A stretch of DNA of 64,000 bases, taken from NCBI GenBank assembly GCA_038093975.1, contig JBBPTG010000038.1, positions 62,001-126,000 on the forward strand, written 5' to 3'. This document shows positions 34,210 through 46,105 of this stretch, piece after piece (the stretch's first letter is position 1; every line of letters starts with the position of its first letter). The position numbers and the translations under genes are program-made. Source of the DNA: Chalciporus piperatus (Eukaryota; Basidiomycota; Agaricomycetes; Boletales; Boletaceae). Under the pieces are notes generated by a model. It saw only the letters and a program-made list of their open reading frames with translations. It did no database searches and was not told where the DNA came from.

Positions 34210-36815
34210 ATGCCCCATGCCAGCACCAGCACCCATCCAGAGAAGAACTCCCCATCTATTCGACTGACCGAACCGGTCGTCGCTCTACGCAGCACCTCAG
34301 AGCGTGCAATACGCCAAGAAACTGGTAGCACAGCCCCACCAGCAGTCGTACGCGGACTCCTCACCCTTCAACTCGCGAAGCCGACCAAAGTGTCGAGCAT
34401 CGAGCTTGAGCTGCAGGCAACAGCGACCACGCGCTACGTTCAAGGTACGGTTCATCCCCACATTTGGTGAGTTTTCCCAAATGGCGCTAACATACAGAAC
34501 ACCACAGGTACCGGACCTAGCCGGGTTGATGTCACAGAACAGTACAAGGTTCACTCAGCATCAGCGGTGGTGTATAAGGCGAGCCCCGTGTCACAGGTAC
34601 AACAACGAGCTGTTTCTGCGAGACCCAGAGTACAGTTTCTCGATGACTATGATGAGGCAGGTGCGCGCCTCGGCGAACGGAGACAAGGACGCCGACAGGC
34701 ACCATCCAATTCCATCATGGCAAACACCTTGCGTAGTGCTAGCCTCGACCCTCGGCAATTTTCGAATCCAAGAATCAGAAGACGTTCAAGCTCTGATCGC
34801 CTACAGAGCGAGGATGGTGGGGAGATCTATGATATAGCTATCGAACACCCTCCGCCGTATACAGTTCAGGCCAGCCATGCGCCTTCCCTCAACGTGGATT
34901 CAGACCTTTCTACCAATGGAAGATCTCAATCTGTCGCTAGCAGTTCGAGAGTGGATGAATTGCAAAGTAAGCCATCAAGTGACAAATTGGATCGATAGTG
35001 TGTTGAGCGCGTCCCTTAGATTCTCCGAATCAGTTTCGAAGGCATTTGACGCCAGAAATCTCCTATGACTCAACCTCGTCCAGCGTACACTCGATCCGTG
35101 GCATTGCCCTGTCGCGCACGTCAAGCATCGAAGAACACCCTAAAGACGACAGCGACTCAAGTTGCCTCAGCCAAGCACCAGCGTCTCCAAACTCTCTGCA
35201 TCCTGACGACATCGGATATTATGGGCTCACCCGCGTCGCGACAGGCTCTTCAGCCCGCAGTTCAGAGCAAGATCACAGGAGCAGGTCACGTTCGCGCTTT
35301 TCATTCGGAAAAGTCGTACATGTCTTCGACGCAATGAAAGACCGCGTACGATCTCAATCACCTCGAGACGGATCTCGGCCCCGGTACGACGAGGCTGAGG
35401 AGCGCGGCCGCTCGTTAATGAAGGGAAAGAGCAAAGCACGGATCAGCGCGCACGGCCTGAGGCATGCACTGCCACAAATCGGAGCTGCTGAACCTTTGGA
35501 GGCCGAGGTTGCGAACGACCAGAGTGGGGATGGATGGGTTGTGTTTCCGGAAGGTACGCTGCTGGCATATCTCGCCTCATGACATCGAGTGACGGGCAGT
35601 GCAGGGACATACACCTATCCGATATTTTTCACGATCCCAAATAACTTGTCACCCACGATGAAGTCAGATAACGGGTCTTTGATTTGGAAGGTGAAATCCG
35701 AGGTTAAGCGTCCTGGGGCTTTCAGGTCAAAGATGACTGCACACAAAGAAGTGATCGTAGTTTCTGCGCCTGAAGTCGATGGAGTAGATGAGGTGGAAAG
35801 GATTGATTTGGAACGGCGATGGGATTCTCAACTGCGGTACCGTGTTCACATCGCAAGACGCAGTTTCCCTGTTGGTGGGAAAATACCGTTCCAACTTACC
35901 ATCTTACCGTTAGCGAAAATCAAACTGCACCGTATCGACGTCCACCTGGATGGTGAGGAGTCCACGGCATGTGAATCTACTGGATTGTTGCTTACTACCT
36001 CCCGCAATGACAGAGCGTACGGAATACTACACGCGAGACCATGTGCATGCACGGTCAGATGCCATGCAACGTGCAACTTTGTTAACCGTGGCACATAATA
36101 CTCTCGATGAACGAAAGAGCGAACCAATCCTACCACTGGGATCAGATGATCTCCAGGTTTTCCACAAGTCACCACTGCATCGCTTCTTGAGGCCAGACGA
36201 AGACGAATCTGAAGTGGTATCTTCCTTTATGGGACCAGGGCCATGGACGATTCGCCATCAGTTGAAAGTTCCGGACTCTTGTGCGATTCTCCACCCCTCG
36301 AATCGCGTCAAGGGTAGCAATGTCATGGTTAGCCATACGCTGAAGATTGTCCTGAGGGTAGAAAAGGAACAATCAAGTGCGGCAAATGGGCGCAAGAAGT
36401 TGTATGATATCATCATATACACGCCTATCCAGATTCTGTCGGTAAGCACCGCATGTCCTCTTCTGACTTCTTGAACAGAGGCATGATTCTCATTGTTCTT
36501 GTGTTACAGTGCTGGTGCACATCGCAGTGGACGTCTCTCCCACGCTACGACGAGGCGCTCGACTTGGAGAGCGATAACCACGAGGATGCATCGATGTGTC
36601 CTTGTCTAAGACATCGACGATCCCCTCAGGTACCGACAGCGTGGACCCGTTCCCATGCAGAAGATACTCGTGTTACGTTGGGGAACGCTGATGTCAGGCA
36701 TGCTGACTCGCTTATCGGGCGCAACGACCTGTATGAACGTTTGATCTCAGGCTTAGTGAGCGAGACAGGAGAGGCCCCACCATCATACGAGACTGGCGTC
36801 CCGATTTTGGTTTAA
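34210..36815 (+). CDS. Alpha-arrestin (ART/Rod1-type ubiquitin-ligase adaptor)
   Basis: Adaptors of this family recruit the HECT ligase Rsp5/NEDD4 to plasma-membrane transporters for endocytosis. Arrestin-N: VVRGLLTLQLAKPTKVSSIE, then GPSRVDVTEQYKVHSAS. Arrestin-C: RPGAFRSKMTAHKEVIV, RYRVHIARRSFPVGGKIPFQ, LPLAKIKLHRIDVHLDE, VSHTLKIVLRVEK, YDIIIYTPIQILSCWCTSQ. A long Ser/Arg-rich insert (about 34640-35540) splits the fold. PPxY motifs occur at EHPPPYTV in the insert and near the C-terminus (PPSY in GEAPPSYETG), as needed for WW-domain binding. Five introns join in frame; start at the first Met, 34210. Confidence 0.85.
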
Positions 36816-37079
36816 TCTCGGTTCTTCGTTTCCGATGTTTCGGATTGTATTCTGAATCTGTAAGTGCTGTAGGTGTACATAGTACCTTGTCCTAATGTTA
36901 GTTAGTCAATTGGTAATCGATGATAAATTCTTTTACTGAGATCGTTATTTATAGTACCCTGCTTACACTCTAGTGTGTGTCAGTCCACAGTGACCAACCG
37001 AAATGCCGATCTCGCTGTTGTATTATAGCTCAACCGTCCGCAAAGAACTGCCACCGTTGTAACCGTCTAAACCACCATC

Positions 37080-37370
37080 ATGACCCACGTCCCTATCAGT
37101 TTCTACCTCAATGTCCTCGCCGGGATCCTCGTCGTTTTCAATCACTATGCCTCCACTGAGACAGGAGACATCGCACTCAACAAAGTGACTGGCGCCGCTG
37201 GTCGATTCTACGACCTCTTCCGAGATTCGACCCACGCTCTTTACGACAGCTACACCACGCGGATGGAGACGACGGTCTGTGGATCTGCGGTTGAGGGTCT
37301 GTTCCCTCGGGATGTCAGTGGGCAGTTTTGCCATGTGCCTGTTCCGGAGGGTAAACACGATTGGCGCTGA
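37080..37370 (+). CDS. Small hypothetical protein, possible secreted or single-TM
   Basis: 96 codons from ATG: MTHVPISFYLNVLAGILVVF gives a signal-like hydrophobic start, followed by a hydrophilic body with two Cys (TTVCGSA, GQFCHVP). No family recognised. A competing minus-strand frame over the same bases is longer but has worse composition. Existence uncertain. Confidence 0.35.
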   Translation: MTHVPISFYLNVLAGILVVFNHYASTETGDIALNKVTGAAGRFYDLFRDSTHALYDSYTTRMETTVCGSAVEGLFPRDVSGQFCHVPVPEGKHDWR

Positions 37371-38533
37371 GTGGAACGGCGATGGCGGCGTGCAAGCGAA
37401 ATGTATAGCTGTGGTGCGTTCGGTTTGTGCGTTGATGTCTGGGGGGATTGGGTCTGATCTTGTTGGGTTGCTTGCTCGCTCGCTCACAGGTGTATCATGT
37501 ATGTGGGTCGCTGTGGTTGGCCCTTCTGGGGGCCATCGGATGGGTTTGCCCGTTAGCCATCCGGCGGATCTTGTCTTCGGAGGCTCCTACGATCGTTTGC
37601 GTGGGTCCATGCATTGTTGTAATTGTGTTCTTTTATTCTGCAGCGACTGATTTATGGTTTGTTAATTCTCAATGGAGCCTCTCATAATGGTAATACGTTC
37701 ACCTATGTACAACATTTATTTTGGGAGATGTGGCGTGATGACATCGACGTGTAGGGCAATGCTATGAACAGTTATGAACGTCTTGACTGCCCGATGAAAA
37801 ACTCTTCCTCTGTTGCAGCTCTCTTTTTTGCGAAGCTTTGGCCGAGTTTCTGAATGATCAGAGTAGATATCCTGCCACCCACACGACACCTACAAAATGC
37901 CCATCCACTGTCGTACGTTCCAGGTCGTGATCAAGTGGAACCAACAAATCCGGAGAAAGCCCAGCAACCCAGAAATCATACATCTTGTAGCCAACCTACG
38001 TTTTACTGCGAAAATCGGGTGCACGGCGAACGAGTGAAAGCATAGGTGTCATTGCGTTCAGAGCAAGATGAAGTGGGCAAAATACACCTCGAGGCTATGT
38101 CGTCACATTTGACGACACGAAGTTCAAGGATGGCTCGAGCTCTTTCGTCCCTTCTGCTGTGACGCCGATGTTGTCAAATTTGACCGAGTATATTGTACTA
38201 TTTTTCGTGTTCCCCTTCTTCAAAGTCATCCGGGATGCATCGATGAGCTTCCAAGTCACCAACATCTGCAGAATTCATGGCGTAGTATTAGTATCCATGC
38301 ACACTACTAGTACTAGTCCAAGAGGTAGGCGTCAGGGGTCACAAATTCGCCACGCTTTCGGGTGACCACGAGATTTTCTTCGTCTGATACATACAACATA
38401 TACTGTAATCAATAATAATCCTGCATCAGAAACAGAACAAGAGATTAGCATACACTCGTGTCAGTGGGGGTACCTGCCACAGTCTTGGGGTGTCGACATA
38501 ATGACACAAACCCCATACGGTACATTGGATATC
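37371..38533. other. Intergenic, nothing recognised
   Basis: Contains the 3' side of the leftward nagA gene. No coding or repeat signal found. Confidence 0.4.
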
Positions 38534-40481
38534 TCAATTCTTCTTCCAGGCCATCTTTCCTTTCACCCAGGTGCTGATAACATTGCCCTGACGATCGAGC
38601 ACCACCAAGTCAGCGTCAGCGCCAGCCCGGAGGGATCCCTTCTTGTTCTCAATTCCGAGGCATCTGAAACAAATAACGTCAATTCCACCCCTCCCCAGTC
38701 AATCAAAGCTACAATGTATGCCTTACTTTGCGGGATTGAAAGTAGCGCATTTGATGGCTTCGCCGAGCGAGCAGCCGGTGAATTGGGCAAAGTTCCGAAC
38801 GCATTTGTCCAGGGTGACCACGCTAGATGAGACATTGAGTATCATCAATTTGTCGAGGACTAAGGCTCTCTGTTAATGCTAACCTTCCAGCGAGCGTCGT
38901 GGTGCCTTCCACGTAGAGCTTGTCGCCTTCTTTGAGTAGGCGCCGACCATCGCGCCACTCATGGATACCGTCCTTGAGGTTAGGATCCAGGATCCTCATC
39001 GCTGACACCGTAATTCAGTTACAATCTCATGCAGCGAAGCGTCGACGTACCATCCGTAATCAAAACACACCCGTCAGGATGGGCGGTGTATGCCAACTTC
39101 AAAGTTACATGAACCTTTTAGGGAGCAGACAACTGCCAATGATACTCACCCTGACTGAGTTCGGGTGTATATGAATACCGTCGACGATCATCTCGTAGAA
39201 CGGCCTTTCGAAGGGAGATCGACCGAGGGCACTCGATTGTCCCCTCTGCTTCACAGGAGTCCCAGGTGGCGTCTGGATGTCGTCAAAGGCCTCGGACACG
39301 TAGGGATTCTTCTGAAGCGCTCCTGCGGGAGAGGGTAATTTCGCCCCGGGACCCTCCAGAGGTGCGAAATCGGACGCAGGCGCGGAGGCAGTGTATGGGG
39401 AGGAGCCAAGCAGTCCAATGATCGACGGGTCACGGTGATGCAACTGAGGCATCGCGTTGAACAAATGTGTAATGCAGCGTGCGCCATTCCGGACAGCGGC
39501 AGTCGCGACATCGGTCGAGCAGATACTGCGGGGGGTGAGTGCTATGCCAATCCTGTTAAGATGAAGAAGCGCACCTGTGGCCGATGTTGACGCAGATGCC
39601 TCGCTTACTGGAGACGGAGATGGCATCCATCACTCCCTCAACTTCAGGAGCGGCAGTGATGATACGGACACCGACGGTGTCTTGGTTACTGTCACCATTC
39701 ATAAGCCAGTCCTCGGTATCCACCAGACTCTCTGCGCCGTAAGTAGCCTCGAACGACCGGAATCCTTCTGGGGCAGGAACGATGAGTGGAGATGCGTGTG
39801 CACCACGCTTGGCGAGCTGCAAGAACGGGCCTTCAGCGTGCCAGCCTAGAAGATGCGCAGCGTTCGGCGGGGACCACGGACTCAAAAGACGCAAAATGTT
39901 GGGGTATAACGATTTTTCCTGCGTCTATGAGAGATCATTACTCAGTGGGTGTTGAGCTATGCTGTGATCTGATGCTACGACATACGATAATAGTTGGGAC
40001 GAGCGCAGTGCAACCTGTCTCTATGATCCGTTCTGCGACGAGCTTGAGTCCTTCGCGATATGCCTTGTCATCGTCTTCGTAGACCGAGAAATCGAACCCA
40101 AAGCCACCATTGATCTGGATGTCGATGTAGCCTGGGCTGCGAAGGATGGCTCCATTGTTAGTGATGGAGCATAAGGTAGCGACGAAAGAGCGTGGTTCTC
40201 TACTCGTCCATGTCCATTCACCTGAGGATGTTCCCGCCTAGATCGACGATCCTGTCCGGTCTTTCTCTCCTCAAGAAAAACGTTCGCTACAAATTTTCGC
40301 GCAGCAGAGTTTAGCTGACAAGACACGGAGCTAAGACAACAGAGAATCGACTGACTTGAGCATCCAAGATAACGCCTCGGCGTTCGTCGATCCAAAGGTC
40401 CTTTTCTACCAAGCTACCGTCTTCCTGGGGAAGCAAGCAGTTGGTGAAACACACCAGACCGTTCGACGAGTTGGCAGTCAT
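38534..40481 (-). CDS. nagA: N-acetylglucosamine-6-phosphate deacetylase
   Basis: Converts GlcNAc-6-phosphate to glucosamine-6-phosphate in chitin/amino-sugar catabolism. From 40481: MTANSSNGLVCFTNCLLPQE, LWIDERRGVILDAQ, then VDLGGNILRPGYIDIQINGG and FGFDFSVYEDDDKAYREGL. Metal and substrate motifs: GWHAEGPFL ... KRGAHASPL, NIGHS, THLFNAMPQLHHRDPSIIGL, FYEMIVDGIHIHPNSVR, AYTAHPDGCVLITDAM. C-terminal block FNPAKCLGIENKKGSLRAGA, then ADLVVLDRQGNV and WVKGKMAWKKN-stop. About eight introns. Complete. A broken copy of one exon lies at 15519-15775. Confidence 0.93.
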
Positions 40482-40747
40482 GGTTTCTGCGCGATTGGTT
40501 TGAAGACAAGAACGGCGGTGACAGCCTTGGTATCGCTCATGACTAGTTGACTGATCGACCTAATTTCAAAAAGTTCGGGCCGTTGACTGGCCGTTGTCAC
40601 AAGTCGGCACATGGACCCGAAGCACAGGTGGCACACGTTTATGCTCACCCTCGTCTCCAGCAGTTTTACAGCGCATAGCAGCACATGCTCCAACCCATCC
40701 TAGCTCGTGGATTAATCCGTTGTAGTAATAGTATACCAGTCCTACTA

Positions 40748-41646
40748 CAGTCGACTCTGATATTACCCATACGTCGTATAACCCATACTCTCGATAACCC
40801 ATGCCTTTTTCAATTTCCCGAGTTGGTATGCAGATGTTTTATGTCAATAACCCCTTAACCAATACCCATACTGATTGTTGGTCGTCATAACCCATACATG
40901 TACCCGGATATCCCCGACAAGATACTCCATTAGGCAATTTGGTCATGTTGTCATCTTTTTTGCGATGCCCAAGATGGTAGGACAGACTTGGGACAAACCC
41001 AAGAGTGTCAACTTCTCAACTCCTCGCCTTATGAAACCTGTCGAAGTGCTAAAAAAAGGCTTACGGAAGCTTCGTGATCAGGTCCGGGAACGGAAAGCCA
41101 AGCTTGAGGTCGAGCTGATCTGGAACATACTGGGGCACTCCAAGCCTCGAACCGAATGGATATCACGGAGCTTCTCAACCCGGCTGCGGAGATGCACCAT
41201 GCATTCGAGGTGAACGACGAAGATATATTCCGAGCCGTGATGGATGCGAAAGGACTCGGAGTGGGGGGAGTAATGGTGAAGGTAACAGTGATGAGGTGGA
41301 TGCCGACTCGGAGCCTGTTGAACCAGGTCCTACCCGCAACGAAGCACTCCAGGCAGTGCTGTTGGTGAGAAAATATATCGAGGACCTCAACCATCCATTT
41401 GCGCGGAAATTAGAGTCGATGCTGGGCTCGTTCGGGAAGCAGACAAGGTTTATTGACTCGGAGATGCGAAACTTGAAGGACACAAAATTGACTAGCTATT
41501 TCAAACCTAAGTAGTTGGTATTTCAAGGCAACACGAGCACATTTGAATGTATATAGATGATACAGATTCTCATAACGAACTTTGGTTGTCAAGGGTCGAT
41601 CTCGCTCGGAACCCCCGAGGGGTATGGGTTATATCAGAGTCGACTG
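40748..41646 (+). mobile_element. Pogo/Tigger-like DNA transposon, internally deleted (899 bp)
   Basis: Terminal inverted repeats 40748-40772 and 41622-41646 (CAGTCGACTCTGATAT then ACCCATAC) match at 24 of 25 positions and are flanked by TA on both sides, as in Tc1/mariner/pogo elements, whose ends often start CAG. The left subterminal 150 bp carries five copies of a WTWACCCATRC motif, candidate transposase sites. Inside is the tail end of a DDE_1-type transposase, frame-broken, so the element is non-autonomous. Confidence 0.85.
40965..41514 (+). pseudogene. Relic of a Tigger/pogo-type transposase C-terminus
   Basis: Three successive frames carry the C-terminal tail of CENP-B/Tigger-type transposases. 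QTWDKPKSVNFSTPRLMKP then KGLRKLRDQVRERK in the first; ITELLNPAAEMHHAFEVNDE with DIFRAVMDAK in the second; RNEALQAVLLVRKYIEDLN and LTSYFKPK-stop in the third. The DDE catalytic core and the DNA-binding domains are absent. Frameshifts near 41140 and 41280 break it. Confidence 0.65.
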
Positions 41647-41682
41647 TAAGTGAATGCACCTAAATAAGTATCTTTTATCGAG

Positions 41683-42553
41683 GAAATTTACATGCTGTGC
41701 GGGGGGCACAGCATGTAAATGCGTAAATGGGGTTCCTTCGGGGAACCCCGGGGTCGCACCGCTTGCCGGATATGGCAAGCGTTTTGCAGGCGAAAGTCGC
41801 CCGAACGAGCGCGGTCGCGTTCGACGACGGGCGACGTCGAAGACCGAATGGACGTGGAGGGGCTCGGGCACAGAGGGCCCTTGGCGAGAAGGGTGGTCTG
41901 GTCTCGTTTGTGTAGAAAAAATCAATAGAAAAATGGTGTACATTCTGCTAAGTAACTGAGTGTGAACCTACATTATGGAAGCTTGTTCGAGGTGCATGGT
42001 CACTGCGAGAACGATCGGCGCGCGTCAGCGCGCCCCACCGGAGATGCTGTCGAGGTCCGGAGGAGTGGTGTGTTGTAAAATCGATCTCGAGCGAAGGCGG
42101 GCCGGAAAACGATTTACAGACGGGCGTGTAATTTTTGTAAATTCGAGCGCTGATTGGCTGACGCGTGTGTAAATGTTGTAAATTTTTCGGGCCAACTCAC
42201 TTTACGCACTTATCCCCGCCAAACGGGCACTTATCTCCACTTTACACCTTTGTACCCCAGTTTCCTAGTCTTTTTTTCGATGTAGCTACCTATTTACACA
42301 GTGTAGAATGCTTCCCCAGTCGTTCTCCACCCGTCCCGACCCTTTTCGCGTCTTTCTCGACGAGCGCGGTCGTCGCCGTGCGTCACTCGCGGACTCGACC
42401 TCCTCCTCGAGCGCGCGCCTCCCGCATTTGGAAGGGGTCCGGTGATGTAAGCGACGACGCGACGCGTCGGCACGTGACTCAGCGGAACCCCAAGTCACGT
42501 GTCACGTTCACGTGCCCGATTGCCTTATCCGGGGTGCACAGCTTGTAAATTTC
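41683..42553. mobile_element. Hairpin-rich TIR element (871 bp) with TCGAG duplication
   Basis: Ends GAAATTTACATGCTGTGC at 41683-41700 and its inverted copy at 42536-42553 (one mismatch), flanked on both sides by TCGAG (41678-41682, 42554-42558). Internal perfect hairpins: 41686-41720 (15-bp stem that re-inverts the left end), 41729-41749, 41760-41781 and 42017-42034. The motif GTAAAT/ATTTAC recurs through the element. No convincing protein. The superfamily is unknown to me; the 5-bp duplication excludes Tc1/mariner and hAT. Confidence 0.7.
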
Positions 42554-42558
42554 TCGAG

Positions 42559-43111
42559 ATAAGTATGTCACTCCCATCCGCCAACAGTTTCCATTTTAAC
42601 GGGCGACGGGTTTCGTCGTTCTCACGAGCGGTCGATCTTGAGTAGGAAAAACGACTCCCTCGTCACTGGAAATTCATTCAAGGGTGTTGGTCATCGGTCG
42701 AGGGTCGACCTTCAGCCAGGAGGCTGATCAGGAATTCTTGAACCCCTGCCCGCAATTCCCTCTGCTTCGTGATTTGTTTCCTCCCCAAAGTGCAAGCGCT
42801 GCTCATGGAAATGAGAGTGGCGAAATGCTTGTAACAGCGGTTTCCTGATACCAACCGATACCCTTCAGGCAAGCCTTGATCCGCAAGATCGGCACCAAGT
42901 GGATTCGCGAATTTGCTCATAAACACTGTTTTCGCCCCACTCATCTCCGCCTATCCAGAACTCGTATACATTTTCAGTTCTACGCAGGCCTTAGCAAGTG
43001 TACAGTCTGTTATGGTTCGAGTTTGCAACATTTGCTCGACGTTCACAATGTGGTTTATTTTCTAGCCTTGGTAGTCCTCACATATCAAACGTTCTTCTCC
43101 GTTTCGGTCCC
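42559..43111. other. Intergenic, nothing recognised
   Basis: Region between the TIR element and the 3' end of the first amidase. Confidence 0.4.
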
Positions 43112-45208
43112 TCAGGACTTGATGATCCGTTCAATGGCCTCCTGTGCAGCCAGCACCAACCCGTCGTTGAAGCGACGAGAAACAACCTGCAGGTTGATCG
43201 GTGCGCCGACAAATACCTCAGGCTCATCTGTGATGTGGTCAGATCGTTGAACGTATGAAGCAGTTGCATACGCACATAGAGAGTGATTATAGGCATCGTC
43301 AGGACCCATCGAAGCAAAGTTTGGTTCCACGACATCAACGGATGGGTCCACTACCAATCCAGTCGGAAACACAGCCCCTGGGTAATCGAGTAGGTTCCAG
43401 ATAGCAGTGTAACTGGAATGGAACATCAGGGTTGTCCATTGAAAATACCCTTCACGTGGTACTCACCCCCAGTACTTGGTCGTATCATGACGACTCGCGA
43501 CTCCGGCGAAAGGCGGGGACAACAGGACGTCACATTTCTGGCTGTGCCAGTGACGTAGGTACTCGTACCGGAACGTATCACGTTTCGCGTGTAACTGCAT
43601 TCAATCTGAGTTAAGGGACACCCTTGTAGAATGCCATGCTCTCACCTCCCAGGTCTCAGCAGCAGTGTGGTTCTTCGTAAAGGGTGGACTAATCACCCAT
43701 GCAGTCAGAGGGAGCATGTCTTCTCCTCCTTCCTTCAAGCATCGACGAATGGCCTCGCCACCGTCATCAAAGTAAAGCGTGCGCTAAAGACACACAGAAT
43801 TGAGCCTCGACTGAAGAGCACACGATCATGCCACGTACAATGATGCCGTACCCCTCTTCGTGCTTGTATGGCACGTAATCCACGACCTCGACTTCGGACG
43901 ATGCCTCAAGCTTGGCTTTAGCCAGCTTCAAAGCGCGCAACATCGGTGGGTGAGGCAACACCACTCCATCATGCATCATAATTCCAACGCGAAGTTTCGT
44001 GTGACTGATGTCGGGAACCTTGACAGGGAGAGGAGTCAAACTGGGGTCGATCAACCATGGTTGTGTGCTTTGCACGGCTTCCAACAGCAGGCGCATATCC
44101 CTCGATGATCTACACATCGGTCCGGAGGAAGCACCCCACCCGTCATTTCCGTCTTGACTACAAAGGAAGTCAGAGAACTGAGCTTGTGAGAAGGTTCGCG
44201 TTACTTACTACCAGATTAGACCTTCCATAGGCATGGTCTTGCACGACGGACGGATGCCATACAGGCCACAGAAAGCACTGGGCCCACGAATGGAGCCTCC
44301 TCCGTCACTGGTGGGACGGTCAGGTCTTGATTGAAACGAACAATACAGCCGCTAACCTTCCAATCCCCAAGCAAGACCCTTTCATAGCAAGCAGCGCAGA
44401 CTCTCCTCCAGAAGAGCCACCCGAGGACAGGTTGATGTTGTGGGGGTTGAGCTAGTATCATGTCAGCACCTCATTGTCGCTCCGCACACCAAATTACTGA
44501 CTGTGCGACCATAGCACGATTGAGACTCCAGGTGCATGATAGTCTGGGGTTGGTTGGTCTTCACATAGAACACTAACAGGAGTCGTCAACGTCATCATAG
44601 GGTCGAGGGGTTGGGATCTTACCAGCTCCTAGCTCGCGCAGAACCCTGGTGGTGTCACCGTCATCAGGCGACAGCTCAACATTGCTTAAGAAACCACCAG
44701 ATCCCCAACGACCTTTGACAGGATAGTGGTCCTAAAACTATCTGAGCGTCAACGAGAAAGCAACACAGCAAACGCGTACCTTAATAGAGATCGGCAAGCC
44801 ATGAAGAGGACCCCGGACCTTTCCCTCCCTCTTGAAGTACTCATCAAGCGCCTTGGCTTGTTCGATACCCTCGTCAAGGAAAAAATCAGTCAAGCAAGCG
44901 GTCAGCTGGTGAGCAATTGCCGCGCGCTTCCCAAACGCAGTTACCGCCTCCACGGCAGTGAGATGTCCAGCCGCGATCTTCGCCACGATCGCAGTCGCAT
45001 CCAGCTCGGTGATAGCTAGTTCTTCAGGGGTCAGCAGTCCACATGTCTCTGGGATAGAGGTGACATTGAGCGGGGGGGTTTCGAGGAGGGATTGGGGGAG
45101 ACGAAGTGTGGCTGGGATCTGTGAATCGAGGCGTGCCAATAACGAAGCTACACGTTGGGTGTACTCTGCGTTACCTGGGACACCTTGTGTCCTGACTTTG
45201 AGTGACAT
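43112..45208 (-). CDS. Amidase (amidase-signature family, acetamidase-like), copy 1
   Basis: Hydrolyses small amides to acid and ammonia; substrate unknown. Starts MSLKVRTQGVPGNAEYTQRV, then CGLLTPEELAITELDATAIV and HLTAVEAVTAFGKRAAIAHQ, LTDFFLDEGIEQAKALDEYF. Catalytic triad: Lys in GPLHGLPISIK, cis-Ser in NINLSSGGSSGGESALLA, and nucleophile Ser in DGGGSIRGPSAFCGLYGIRP. C-terminal YTAIWNLLDYPGAVFPTGLV and FVGAPINLQVVSRRFNDGLV, ending IERIIKS-stop. About nine introns join. A longer frame upstream to 45241 overlaps a TATAAC-like promoter string, so the start at 45208 is preferred. Paralogue of 47767-49844. Confidence 0.92.
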
Positions 45209-46105
45209 GGGATGAATGGATGAGATATGGAAACCTTGGTTATAAGAGCCTTTATCCATATCCACTATCCGCCAATAATAAAACGCGGAGGCAAGCCGTG
45301 CTCTTCTTCTCGGGTCACGAGGACGGATCACGGGCGGTATTTTGGTCACAAGATACGAGCGTATGGCTCACATCTCGTTAAGACTTGACGGGAGGGAATG
45401 TCGTGACCTGGTATCAACTTCACGAGTATCCAATTAGTTGTGACAAGGGAAGGGAAGTCTGAACCCACGATGATAGGGAAGAGAAAACTCCGGTATCGCC
45501 GTGTCGAGTTCATCAATTGATCAACAATCGACCAGAATCGGAGAAGAGTAGCGATATGATAAGGATTTAGTGGGTGAAGAACGGGGCGTGAGGGTTTACC
45601 AGAACTGTGTCGCCTGCGGCAATGTCATCATCCGGTTAATACCAGGAACTCACCGAGCAAAAGAAGGAGTATATGTCTCCCTCTGTGAGGTTAAGCTATA
45701 CAATTTGCTTGCTTCGAAGTTACTTAACTTGAATGAGACAATTCAGTTCGGAATGAAGAGCACCTACATGAACTCAATGGGGAGCGGGCTTGAAATCGAT
45801 CGAGTCGGTTCGATGAACAGGCCAACAAATACAGAATCCGCGTATCGAGTATAGGATTTTGTACGCTCCAAGTTTAGTGGCTTCTCCGTTCTTGGAAGTC
45901 TCGGTAAGCCACACTTAAATAGGGAGGAGGCAGGTCAATGGGAGGGAACGTGATATCTTCGTGTGATTAATGCTCTGCAAGGGACACAGTGTGAACGAAT
46001 GAAAAGTCTATTTCGGGGCCTTCGGCATCCATCTTGAGGCGCCTTTCTAAAGTTTCAGCATCTATCTGTGCCAACGATATTGTCAACGCGCGGCCCACGA
46101 GGATC
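45209..46105. other. Intergenic between amidase 1 and the serine hydrolase
   Basis: Amidase 1 promoter: ATAAAGG and TTATAACC on the minus strand at 45241-45257, 33-50 bp upstream of its ATG. A 94-codon plus frame at 45570-45854 has no recognisable features. Confidence 0.4.

Noticed and set aside
37023..37487. 154-codon minus frame opposite the small plus gene
   Set aside because: Acidic low-information sequence with no hydrophobic or domain pattern, likely the shadow of the plus frame.
42165..42548. 127-codon plus frame inside the TIR element
   Set aside because: Starts at a non-ATG codon, composition follows local GC-rich hairpins, no transposase motif.
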